DNA of 10,627 nt from CADEEX01 sp040081555 (lineage in GTDB: Bacteria; Acidobacteriota; Vicinamibacteria; Vicinamibacterales; CAVVIG01), in contig JBEBGG010000119.1 of NCBI GenBank assembly GCA_040081555.1, positions 1 to 10,627 on the forward strand. Reading direction: 5' to 3'. Positions 1 to 7,162 of the stretch are shown here, piece after piece; within the stretch, counting starts at the first letter, position 1, and every line of letters starts with the position of its first letter. Position numbers and translations under genes: made by a program. The notes beneath the pieces are model-generated. The model was not told where the DNA came from, did no database searches, and saw nothing but the letters and a program-made list of their open reading frames with translations.

Positions 1-1
1 C

Positions 2-1648
2 GGCTTCAAGGCCACACTGCCCTTCATGGTGGGCGCGGCGCCGTTCGGCGTCATCTTCGGCGCCGTTGTGGCGATGTCGCGCGCCCAAGTGCGACAGACC
101 GTCCTTCAACATCTCGAATCCAGCCAACGGGTGGTGTCGGACATTCAAGCCCGCGATCGCCGAGGCCTGCGGCTACAGGCCGAAGGAGTTGCCGACAGCC
201 CAACGCTCAAAGCCGCAGTCGACACGTGGGTCGCTGAGCGAAAGACGACGGATCCGTCGGTCCGGCAGCAGCTGCACAACACCATCGCCGGCGAACTCGC
301 GCGCATTGCGGATCGCGTCAACGCGGACGCCATCATCGTGACCGACACCAGCCGGCACACGCTCGCCGCGGCAGGCCGTCTTGGCGCCGAATGGCCCGTC
401 GACGGCGTACTCCCGGCCGTGGCCTCGGATGTGGGCGATGGAGTCATTCGCTCGGACCATGGCCTGTTTCTCACGGTCACCGCACCACTGCTCGTGGCGG
501 ACGGCAGCGTGGTCGGCACGCTCTATCTCGCCTCCAGCCTCGACGACGCGTTTGCGGCTCGGCTGACCGCTCTCGCACAAACGCAGACAGCCATCGTGAG
601 TCGAGGCGTGCTGCTGGCCGGCACGCTGCCAGAGGCGAAACGTGCGGCGTTCAACGCAGCGCTTCCAGCCCTGGGGCGCGGCGAGGGGACGGTGTCACTC
701 GACGATGAGACCTACGCCGTCCGCAGGCTGCTGGACTTCGGCGACACAAGCCTGTTTGCGCTTGCCTCCATCGACGAATCTGCCCGTCAAGCGTTGAGCA
801 ACATGACGACGACGCTCGCGCTCATCGCCGTTGGAGCACTGGCGCTGGCGCTGCTCGCCAGCATCGGCCTCGCGCACACCCTCAGCCGGCCGATCGGCGT
901 GCTCTCGCAATCAATTCATGACATCGCCGAGTCGCGCGATTTCGAGCACAGAATCACACCGAGCGGATCGAGCCTCGAACTCGACGCGCTGACCAGTACG
1001 TTCAACGCTCTGATGGCGTCGGTGATGGCGGCAGAAGCTGAAACGCAGGCCGCGTACACGGCGGCGATCCGCGGCCTGGCCGCCACCCTCGATGCGCGCG
1101 ATCCCTACACAGCCGGTCATTCCGAACGCGTCAGCGTGCTGTCGGTGGCGATCGGTCGCGAGATGCGACTTCCCGAGGGCGAGCTCGAAGTCCTGCGGCT
1201 CGGTGCACTGCTCCACGACATCGGCAAGATCGGCGTGCCGGGCGAGATCCTGCGCAAACCGGCCCCGCTCACGGCCGAGGAGTACGTGATTCTTCAGCAG
1301 CACACCGTACTGGGCGCGCGGATTCTTGGCCAGGTGCCGTTCCTCGCGGCGCACGTGCCGATTGTGGAACTGCATCACGAACGACCAGACGGCATGGGCT
1401 ACCCGCATGGGCTCCGGGGCCACGATATCCCGCTGGCCGCACGCATCGTGCACGTGGCCGATGCCTTTGACGCCATGACCACCGCGCGCGCCTATCGCCT
1501 GGAACGGCCCTCGGATGAGGCGGTGCTCGAGCTACGGTCGTGCATCGACACGGAGTTCGACCGCGATGTCGTGCAGGCGCTGGTTGCGGTGCTGTCTGAG
1601 CTTCCGGTGTTTGCCACCTCGTCCTTCCCGGAGCGTCTCAGTGCGTAG
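2..1648 (+). CDS. Membrane sensor HD-GYP domain protein (probable c-di-GMP phosphodiesterase), 5' partial
   Basis: A probable receptor that hydrolyses cyclic-di-GMP in the cytoplasm in response to a periplasmic signal. The frame is open from base 2, and the first membrane helix needs residues before the ATG at 26, so the true start is probably upstream of the window. Numbering from that ATG: TM1 about 1-18; a CACHE-like periplasmic sensor about 20-258 (DAIIVTD near 101-107, VVGTLYL near 162-168); TM2 about 261-286; HAMP about 287-340; HD-GYP about 343-525. All the hallmark HD-GYP residues are present: H365, HD 397-398 followed by GK, H426, HHE 450-452 and GYP 458-460 in a DGMGYPHGL context, and FDAMT 481-485. 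By family knowledge, an intact HD plus GYP set predicts activity rather than a degenerate sensor. The gene overlaps the next one by 8 bases, so the two are probably co-translated. The signal sensed is unknown. Confidence 0.93.
   Translation, partial: GFKATLPFMVGAAPFGVIFGAVVAMSRAQVRQTVLQHLESSQRVVSDIQARDRRGLRLQAEGVADSPTLKAAVDTWVAERKTTDPSVRQQLHNTIAGELARIADRVNADAIIVTDTSRHTLAAAGRLGAEWPVDGVLPAVASDVGDGVIRSDHGLFLTVTAPLLVADGSVVGTLYLASSLDDAFAARLTALAQTQTAIVSRGVLLAGTLPEAKRAAFNAALPALGRGEGTVSLDDETYAVRRLLDFGDTSLFALASIDESARQALSNMTTTLALIAVGALALALLASIGLAHTLSRPIGVLSQSIHDIAESRDFEHRITPSGSSLELDALTSTFNALMASVMAAEAETQAAYTAAIRGLAATLDARDPYTAGHSERVSVLSVAIGREMRLPEGELEVLRLGALLHDIGKIGVPGEILRKPAPLTAEEYVILQQHTVLGARILGQVPFLAAHVPIVELHHERPDGMGYPHGLRGHDIPLAARIVHVADAFDAMTTARAYRLERPSDEAVLELRSCIDTEFDRDVVQALVAVLSELPVFATSSFPERLSA
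1630..1633 (+). promoter_or_regulatory. Ribosome binding site fixing the GTG start at 1641
   Basis: GGAG lies inside the last codons of the HD-GYP gene, 7 bases before GTG at 1641. This start gives a textbook signal peptide, whereas the earlier in-frame ATG at 1515 would place 42 arginine/serine-rich residues before it. The site therefore decides the start. Confidence 0.65.
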
Positions 1649-2702
1649 CACCGGCCTCGCACTGGTGCTGCTTGTCGCGTTGGCCGAACCGTCGGCCGCG
1701 CAGTCGGTCGAACGCGTGTCGTTCGATGCGGCGGTCAGTGCGACTCAGGCATTTGGCGGCAGCTCCGGGGACCGCCCGGATCTCATCGTTGATTTCACCG
1801 CCACGGCACGCATCGGCAAGGGTTGGGTGGGCTACATCAGGCCGTGGCTTCGGCAGGCCTCCACTGAGCCCTATGCGGTGGCCAGGGAAATCTACCAGGC
1901 TGCCGTGCAGCATGAGCGCAGCGGTCGAGTATCGACACGACTCGACGTCGGCTACATCCTGACCCCAATCGGCATCGGCATGATGGATATGCGTCCAGAC
2001 AGCAACCCCGTCACGATGACCCATCTGAGCTACGTGATTCCGATGCCACCGATCGAGTTTGGCACGCCGTCGGCCTACGCCGTGGCTTCGTCCTACCCCC
2101 TCGGAGCGGTGCTCACGGCGTCGACGTTGAAGTGGGACGTGCGCGGCGGCGTGATGGCCTCGCCACCCAACCGCACGTACGTGCTCGGCGCCTCATCCCC
2201 GAATCCGAAGGCGCGCCCCTTCGTCGTGGTGGGTGGCGGGGTGACTCCTCGCACCGGCCTGCGCTTCGGCGTCGCCTACGGCCACGGCGAGTACGCGACC
2301 GGAACGGAACTCGCCACACCCACCGCAACGGGGCGGGGCCTGCAGATGCTGGCGGTCGAAGGGGAGTTCGCGGTTGGCTACACGAAGATCACCGCGGAGC
2401 TGACCCGCAGCACGCTCGACACCCGCGCGAGCACCGTCAAGGCAAGCGAGTGGTTCGTGCAGGGCGTCCACACACTGTCGCCACACTGGTATCTCGGCGC
2501 CAGGACTGAGCACGCCTACGCGCCGCCGAGTCCGGTCTTCGGGCCGAGGCCAACGCTGCACGTATCGGAGGCCTCAGTCGGCTACCGCCTCTCGAACGAC
2601 CTCATCCTGAAGAATGCCGTCGTCAGCAGCAAGACTTACTATTCGGCGGCAGCAGTTACGCAGTACGCTTGCTCAGTGGTCTGGGCGAAGAGATTCCGGT
2701 AG
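1641..2702 (+). CDS. Secreted, probably outer-membrane beta-barrel-like protein
   Basis: A 353-residue exported protein of no family I can name. From the GTG start, residues 1-20 form a signal peptide: an Arg at position 2, a leucine/valine/alanine core, and a Ser-Ala-Ala cleavage site before Gln21. The mature part is rich in short alternating hydrophobic/polar stretches with many Gly, Tyr and Trp residues, such as GWVGYIRPW, FVVVGGGVTP, LRFGVAYGHGEY and HWYLGARTEHAY. It has no long hydrophobic helix, which is the pattern of a transmembrane beta-barrel or porin-like outer-membrane protein. The C-terminus (WAKRFR) lacks the classical terminal Phe of many barrels, so barrel insertion is inferred and not shown. 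It starts 8 bases inside the HD-GYP gene, suggesting co-expression with the c-di-GMP enzyme and a role at the cell surface. Alternatives are a periplasmic beta-rich protein or an outer-membrane enzyme. Confidence 0.8.
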   Translation: MRSTGLALVLLVALAEPSAAQSVERVSFDAAVSATQAFGGSSGDRPDLIVDFTATARIGKGWVGYIRPWLRQASTEPYAVAREIYQAAVQHERSGRVSTRLDVGYILTPIGIGMMDMRPDSNPVTMTHLSYVIPMPPIEFGTPSAYAVASSYPLGAVLTASTLKWDVRGGVMASPPNRTYVLGASSPNPKARPFVVVGGGVTPRTGLRFGVAYGHGEYATGTELATPTATGRGLQMLAVEGEFAVGYTKITAELTRSTLDTRASTVKASEWFVQGVHTLSPHWYLGARTEHAYAPPSPVFGPRPTLHVSEASVGYRLSNDLILKNAVVSSKTYYSAAAVTQYACSVVWAKRFR

Positions 2703-2720
2703 GCGCTGGCGCCTAGCGCC
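2702..2720 (+). repeat. GC-rich hairpin with repeat unit GCGCCTAGCGCC, first copy
   Basis: GGCGCT (2702-2707) and AGCGCC (2715-2720) form a perfect 6-bp inverted repeat around a 7-base loop, starting at the last base of the upstream stop codon. There is no following T-run, so it is not a typical intrinsic terminator. The 12-mer GCGCCTAGCGCC at 2709-2720 recurs exactly at 3842-3853, so the GT-B gene is flanked by direct copies. Confidence 0.5.
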
Positions 2721-2726
2721 CAGTCC

Positions 2727-2730
2727 GGAG
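2727..2730 (+). promoter_or_regulatory. Ribosome binding site supporting the TTG start at 2740
   Basis: GGAG stands 9 bases before TTG at 2740. No ATG or GTG in this frame lies between the upstream stop and the conserved N-terminal strand LLFYITGHGFGH, so this site is the main support for the TTG start. Confidence 0.5.
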
Positions 2731-2739
2731 CTCCTGTCC

Positions 2740-3849
2740 TTGACTCTCCTCTTCTACATCACCGGCCACGGCTTCGGCCACGCCACCCGCACGCTTGCCG
2801 TCATTGAAAAGGTCCTGGCGCTGCAGCCGGGCGCGCGGATTGTCATCCGCACCAGCGTGCCCGAGTGGTTTCTAAAACGGTCCGGCCCACCCAGTCTCGA
2901 AGTGCAGGTGATGGAGGCGGATACGGGCGTGGTGCAGGTGGACGGTCTCGTCATTGACGAAGCCACGACCGCGACGCGCGCGGCCGCGTTCTACCAGACG
3001 TTCGACGCGAGAGTCGCGGAGGAAGCGGCAGTTATTCGCCACGGCGTGGACGTGGTGGTGGGCGATGTACCGCCGCTGGCCTTCCCCGCGGCACACGCCG
3101 CGGGCGTGCCGTCTGTGGCGCTTGCCAATTTCACATGGGACTGGATTTACCAGTTCTATCCGGAGTTCGAGGCGATGGCTCCAGGGGTGATCGCGAAGAT
3201 GACGCGCGCCTACGGCGCCGCGACCCTGGCGCTCCGGATGCCCTTTGCCGGCGGCTTTCAGGCGATGCTGCCCGTCACGCGAGATATCCCACTTGTGGCC
3301 AGACACTCGCGCTTCGGTCGCGAACGAGCGCGGCAGATGCTCGGTCTCACGTCCGATCAACCGATCGTGCTGGCGTCGTTTGGCGGACACCGCACCGCAG
3401 TGCCGTACGGCGACATCGCACGCCGATGCCGCATCACGTTACTGCTGACTGACTGGGAGGCGCGAGCCGGCGACCGCGATGAAGCCAGCAACCTCCATCG
3501 GTATTCGGCCGACGCGCTTGAACGATTGGGTCTGCGCTACGAAGATCTGGTCGCCGCCGCCGACCTCGTCGTCAGCAAGCCCGGGTACGGCATCGTCTCC
3601 GAGTGCGTTGCCAACCAGACGGCACTGCTCTATACCTCGCGCGGCGCCTTCGCAGAAAATGACGTCATCGTCCCCGAAATGGCTCGCGTCATTCGTTGCG
3701 GGTTCATCCCGCAGGAACAGTTGCGCGCGGGTGACTGGGAGGGATCGATCCGCGCCCTGCTGCGACAGCCACCGCCGGTCGAGTCGAGGGGCGTGGATGG
3801 CGCCGAGGTTGCCGCCCAGGCCATCCTGGCCCTGGCCCGTAGCGCCTAG
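2740..3849 (+). CDS. GT-B-fold glycosyltransferase-like protein related to the N-terminal domain of L-arabinokinase
   Basis: A 369-residue cytoplasmic protein with a two-domain GT-B layout. From the TTG start, the N-terminal motif YITGHGFGHATR (6-17) matches what I recall of the signature opening the N-terminal half of plant L-arabinokinase. GDVPP (108-112) and NFTWDWIY (130-137) also correspond to motifs in that domain. The C-terminal half has AAADLVVSKPGYGIVSE (272-288), the nucleotide-sugar-binding type of motif seen in MurG-like and MJ1255-like glycosyltransferases. The GHMP kinase half of arabinokinase is absent, and the protein ends soon after the GT-B fold. An in-frame ATG at 2614 is rejected because it lies deep inside the upstream gene. 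The substrate is unknown: it may transfer a sugar or merely bind a nucleotide or sugar phosphate. It follows the outer-membrane gene by 37 bases, and its stop overlaps the stop of the convergent GT2 gene. Confidence 0.85.
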   Translation: MTLLFYITGHGFGHATRTLAVIEKVLALQPGARIVIRTSVPEWFLKRSGPPSLEVQVMEADTGVVQVDGLVIDEATTATRAAAFYQTFDARVAEEAAVIRHGVDVVVGDVPPLAFPAAHAAGVPSVALANFTWDWIYQFYPEFEAMAPGVIAKMTRAYGAATLALRMPFAGGFQAMLPVTRDIPLVARHSRFGRERARQMLGLTSDQPIVLASFGGHRTAVPYGDIARRCRITLLLTDWEARAGDRDEASNLHRYSADALERLGLRYEDLVAAADLVVSKPGYGIVSECVANQTALLYTSRGAFAENDVIVPEMARVIRCGFIPQEQLRAGDWEGSIRALLRQPPPVESRGVDGAEVAAQAILALARSA

Positions 3850-3853
3850 CGCC
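3842..3853 (+). repeat. Second copy of GCGCCTAGCGCC, spanning the convergent stop codons
   Basis: This is an exact copy of the 12-mer at 2709-2720. Here it encodes the last codons of both convergent genes. It contains TAGCGCC and its inner CTAG supplies both stop codons, so the repetition may be coincidental GC-rich sequence or a small dispersed repeat. Confidence 0.4.
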
Positions 3854-4586
3854 TCGCGTTATACGCCGACCGGATGCGCAGGAGCTCAAGGGGCACGCCG
3901 ATCATCTCGCGCAAGCGCAACTTCGAGCCGCCGACTTCCCGCCACCGCAGCAGCGGCACCTCGCACGCGGTGTGCATCGCCTCGACGCCGACGTCATTGC
4001 GTAGCCGCGCCAGCATCTCGATGTCGAACAGCCATCGTGTCAGGAACGGCCTCTCGAACAACGTGCGAACAGCATCCCGGCGAAACAGCTTCGCGCCGCA
4101 CTGTGAATCGTAGACGGGCATGCCGAGGATGCCGGTGGCGCACGCCGCAAAAATGCGCCCGAGGACGTGCCGGGCGACCCGGCGGTCGATGTTCGCACCG
4201 AGGCGTTTGACCCGTGACCCCATGGCCAGCCGACACGCCGGGTCGCCTACCAGTACGGCGACGAGCCGGTCCACCTCTGACAGCGGTGTCGACAGGTCCG
4301 CATCCCAGAAGCCCAGGATCGACCACGTCTCCTGCTTCGCCGCAAACAGCACACCGGCCCGAACGGCCGCCGCCTTTCCGCCGTTTGGTGAGACCGGCAG
4401 CACGACGACCTGCTGCGGCCGCTGCGCCCGCAGCGCCTCTAACGTCTGGAGCGTAGTGTCAGAACTGCCATCGTCCACGAGGCAGAGCGACACCTCGGGA
4501 TGGCCGTCCAGAAACAGCAGAAAGTCGGCCGTTGGCAGCCGCTTCGCTTCGTTGTAACAGGGAACGATTATGCAGACCGTCTGCAT
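3846..4586 (-). CDS. Family 2 glycosyltransferase, ALG5-like (polyprenyl-phosphate glucosyltransferase type)
   Basis: A 246-residue GT-A enzyme that probably moves a hexose from a nucleotide sugar to polyprenyl phosphate on the cytoplasmic side of the membrane. Visible motifs are IIVPCYNEAKRL (6-17), VDDGSSD (37-43, nucleotide binding), NGGKAAAVRAG (68-78), the metal-binding DAD at 95-97, GSR 123-125, DSQCGAKLFRRDA (160-172), RWLFDIEML (184-192) and WREVGGSKL (215-223). The QCG-KLF, RW-FD-E and W-E--GSK blocks are typical of the dolichyl-phosphate glucosyltransferase (ALG5) subgroup. There is no C-terminal membrane pair. I chose the ATG at 4586 because the family opens directly with this beta-strand; the longer frame adds 40 low-complexity Arg/Pro residues lying over the upstream gene. 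No good Shine-Dalgarno is visible. The 19-base overlap with the upstream methyltransferase implies translational coupling. It is the likely donor-maker for the GT-C enzyme in the same operon. Confidence 0.9.
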   Translation of the reverse strand: MQTVCIIVPCYNEAKRLPTADFLLFLDGHPEVSLCLVDDGSSDTTLQTLEALRAQRPQQVVVLPVSPNGGKAAAVRAGVLFAAKQETWSILGFWDADLSTPLSEVDRLVAVLVGDPACRLAMGSRVKRLGANIDRRVARHVLGRIFAACATGILGMPVYDSQCGAKLFRRDAVRTLFERPFLTRWLFDIEMLARLRNDVGVEAMHTACEVPLLRWREVGGSKLRLREMIGVPLELLRIRSAYNARR

Positions 4587-5350
4587 ATCGCAAAATTGGA
4601 CAAGCCGGGCAGGGACAGGCCGAGTCGCCCGAGGGCGAGCCCAAGGCGGCCGTCCCATTCGAGAATGCCGGCCAGCAGCCGGGCCAGGGAATCGCCGCTT
4701 CGCCAACCCGAAATTCCTTCGACCGCCTCGCCCCTGGTGCCAATCACCCGTTCTTTCAGGAGCTGCAGCAGGCGCGCAGGAACCAAGGTCAGAAAGAAGT
4801 GGCCATCGCGTACGGCCTCGAGCCCCGCCGCACCCAAGACGACCTGCAGGCTGCCAGTGGTGTAGCGGCGGAAGTGCCCCAGGAATCGATCGTGCGCACA
4901 GAAGAGCGCCGCGTACGACGGCACCGTGATCAGCAGGCGCGTCGAGTCGCGAAAGAATGAGCGGGAGAGGAGATTGCGCAACAGTCCCCGGTCGTCGTCG
5001 ACGTGCTCGAGCACGTCCATGAGCAGAATGATCGAGGCCGCCCGGTCAGTCGGCACCACGTCTAGCGAGGCCAACAGTGACAAGTTCGAGACCGTCAACC
5101 GTGCCGTGAACGTGGTAATGAGCGCTGGCGTGAAGGCACTGTCGACTGCAAAGAAGTGCGCCGACGGATACTGCTTGGCGAGCGACTCGGCAACGAAGGT
5201 GTCACCGCAGCCGACGTCAATCACCGCCGTGCCTGGCGCGATCGGCGCATAACGCGAAATCAGACGCGACACAATCGCCAGACGCGCGCGCTCCCACGGG
5301 TGACGCGTGGCTGACTCAAATCCCTGCAGACGGGCTTCGACGAGATCCAT
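4568..5350 (-). CDS. Class I SAM-dependent methyltransferase of the glycan-cluster type
   Basis: A 260-residue cytoplasmic methyltransferase. The SAM-binding motif I VIDVGCGD is at 43-50, the acidic end of strand beta-2 is FFAVD (66-70), and the motif IV region MDVLEHVDDD is at 111-120. After ITVPSYAAL (141-149) comes HDRFLGHFRRYT (153-164), a segment I associate with methyltransferases found beside glycosyltransferases in polysaccharide and glycolipid clusters. The C-terminal 75 residues are leucine-rich with Arg and Gly and might form an amphipathic membrane-associated part. The ATG at 5350 lies 9 bases after the GT-C stop, and the gene overlaps the GT2 gene by 19 bases, so it belongs to one operon. 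The substrate is not readable from the sequence; a sugar, lipid or glycan acceptor is inferred from context. No strong Shine-Dalgarno is seen. Confidence 0.88.
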   Translation of the reverse strand: MDLVEARLQGFESATRHPWERARLAIVSRLISRYAPIAPGTAVIDVGCGDTFVAESLAKQYPSAHFFAVDSAFTPALITTFTARLTVSNLSLLASLDVVPTDRAASIILLMDVLEHVDDDRGLLRNLLSRSFFRDSTRLLITVPSYAALFCAHDRFLGHFRRYTTGSLQVVLGAAGLEAVRDGHFFLTLVPARLLQLLKERVIGTRGEAVEGISGWRSGDSLARLLAGILEWDGRLGLALGRLGLSLPGLSNFAICRRSA

Positions 5351-5359
5351 ACCAGCACT

Positions 5360-7162
5360 TCAGTCTAGCGGAGGCAGTCCTGCTTCAGGGCTGCAGGCGC
5401 GAAAAGGCCCGGGTAAGAGCAGCGCATATTCATAGAGTCCGATCATCGGTGGCGTCTGGCCCTGCCCGAGGAGGGCCCGCTCGGGGCCATTCAGATAGTC
5501 GCGATAGCGGAGCTCCTGTACGAGGCTCGGCTTCACTGACGGTCCGCTCAACGTGGCCGCGAGCCCTGGCACCGACGGACGCTCCTGACGCGTCCACGGA
5601 GAGATACGTCTGAAATAGAACGTAATCGGATGCCACATAGAGCTATCGGAATCGACAAACAGCCCTAAGGAGGCGCCAGGCGACACCTCGCGTTCGACGC
5701 GTGCAATGCAGTCGGTCACGTCGCGCAACGGGTGCTTCTCGAGCGTCAGCTGCCTGAGCGCCGCTTTGTAGGCGTCAACTGGCATCACCCAGGCTACCGC
5801 CAGGGCGACGATGAGAACAGCGATGCGGGCGCTGCGCCGGGCGAGCAACGCAACGAGAACGATCATCGCGATTGGACGAACAACGCCGTTGCTCTTGAAG
5901 AGCATCGTGTGCCCGATCTGCAGCCGCGCCTGGCCAGCCAACAGTGCCCACGTCGCCAGCGTTGCGGCCGCAATGGTCACCACCAAGGCCCAGCGCTGCA
6001 CGGAAGGACGAGCGGCCAGGGTGCGCGCACCCGGCCATAAACGAGCGACCTGGTCCTCGACCCCCTCGAGCACACGACGAAGCACGACCGGCGCCAGCAT
6101 CATGACGAGCGCGGCAAGATACCCGGCGCCGAGCATCAACGGCGGCAGGAACGGATAGGCGTAGTGATAGAGCTTGGATGTGCCAAAGGAGATGGCCACC
6201 AACGGGAGCACGGCCCACAGCGATACGACTAGACCTTCGAACCACCATCGCCGTACCGACTGGGCGAGCAGCACGACGAGGCCCGCGGCCACGAGCCACT
6301 CCGCGTGGCTCCACGTCAACATCAGCCACATCGTCTCGACGTACCACCAGAAGGGATGCGCGTGCTCGGCGACCAGACCAGGGCCAAAACGCGCCACGAC
6401 GTGCTCCATCAGCATGATGTGCAGCACTTCGGACCCAAAGACCAACCAGGCGTAGACGAACCACGGGAGGATCAGAGCCAACGCGAGCGCACCGACCCCC
6501 AACCACCGCCCACGGTCCGCCCACAGCCGGCGTCTCGTCGCGGGCACCAGCAGCGCGCCCAGCCCGGCCACCACCGGCAGAAAGGCGATCGCCACAAACT
6601 TCGTCATGAATCCGAGTACGAAGTACAAGCCGGCCAATATCGCGTGACGCCCGCGCTTGGTCTCTCGCGCACCGCCCCATTCGAGGAAGTGGAACACGCC
6701 GCCGCAGTAGGCGAGAAACAGCGCGCCCTCCATGTTATTGGTCCGCAGCCCGTGATCGAAGATCAGCGGCGTGTGCACGAAGAGCAGGAGCACGGCCACG
6801 CCGCCGCACACGGGACCGGCCAGGCGAGACCCGATCGCAAACACATAGGCGAAGGCGATGGCGCCCATCACCGCATCCCAGAATCGCAGCCCAAACTCGT
6901 CGTTCGGCAGCAGGCCGAGCTTGATCGGCCCGGCCACGATCCAGAACTTCAGCGGTGGTTTTTCGAGGAAGACGGCGGTATCGCTGGGACTGCTCTTGGG
7001 CTGCATCCACTGGCCGTCGACCAGGATGCGTTCGACGCCAAAGGAATAAATCGCCTCGTCAGTCTCCAGGTCGAGACTGCGCAGGCCAACAAAGAGCGGA
7101 AGGCAGAAGAGGATGAGAACCAGCGCCAGCCCCCGCCGGCTGAGGTTCAGTCCTTGATACAA
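5360..7162 (-). CDS. GT-C membrane glycosyltransferase, ArnT/PMT-like (GT39/GT83 group)
   Basis: An integral membrane enzyme of about 600 residues expected to transfer a sugar from a polyprenyl-phosphate carrier to an acceptor on the periplasmic face. From the TTG at 7162, TM1 is about 11-27. The first outer loop carries LETDEAIYSFG (32-42), with the acidic pair typical of the GT-C active site, and FLEKPPLKFW (65-74), the ArnT/PMT-type KPP motif. Many further membrane helices follow up to about residue 462. SKLYHYAYPFLPP (329-341) resembles the conserved late-loop motif of this family. A soluble tail of about 138 residues, probably periplasmic, ends the protein. The frame is open to an ATG at 7306, but that adds 48 Arg/Pro/Gly-rich residues inside the preceding gene. 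TTG at 7162 or CTG at 7150 are nearer to family starts, and neither has a well-spaced ribosome site, so the start is uncertain. The acceptor (lipid A, another lipid or a protein) is unknown. Confidence 0.88.
   Translation of the reverse strand: MYQGLNLSRRGLALVLILFCLPLFVGLRSLDLETDEAIYSFGVERILVDGQWMQPKSSPSDTAVFLEKPPLKFWIVAGPIKLGLLPNDEFGLRFWDAVMGAIAFAYVFAIGSRLAGPVCGGVAVLLLFVHTPLIFDHGLRTNNMEGALFLAYCGGVFHFLEWGGARETKRGRHAILAGLYFVLGFMTKFVAIAFLPVVAGLGALLVPATRRRLWADRGRWLGVGALALALILPWFVYAWLVFGSEVLHIMLMEHVVARFGPGLVAEHAHPFWWYVETMWLMLTWSHAEWLVAAGLVVLLAQSVRRWWFEGLVVSLWAVLPLVAISFGTSKLYHYAYPFLPPLMLGAGYLAALVMMLAPVVLRRVLEGVEDQVARLWPGARTLAARPSVQRWALVVTIAAATLATWALLAGQARLQIGHTMLFKSNGVVRPIAMIVLVALLARRSARIAVLIVALAVAWVMPVDAYKAALRQLTLEKHPLRDVTDCIARVEREVSPGASLGLFVDSDSSMWHPITFYFRRISPWTRQERPSVPGLAATLSGPSVKPSLVQELRYRDYLNGPERALLGQGQTPPMIGLYEYALLLPGPFRACSPEAGLPPLD

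Noticed and set aside
911..1453. 180-residue minus-strand open frame opposite the HD-GYP domain
   Set aside because: It lies antisense to the invariant HD-GYP motifs, has no motif of its own, and has a His/Arg-rich composition.
2702..2720. Hairpin after the secreted-protein gene as an intrinsic terminator
   Set aside because: The stem is only 6 bp with no T-run, and a co-directional gene starts 20 bases later.
3479..4210. 243-residue plus-strand open frame crossing the convergent junction
   Set aside because: It runs out of frame through the GT-B C-terminus and antisense to the GT2 gene, and its Ser/Arg/Pro-rich composition is non-protein-like.
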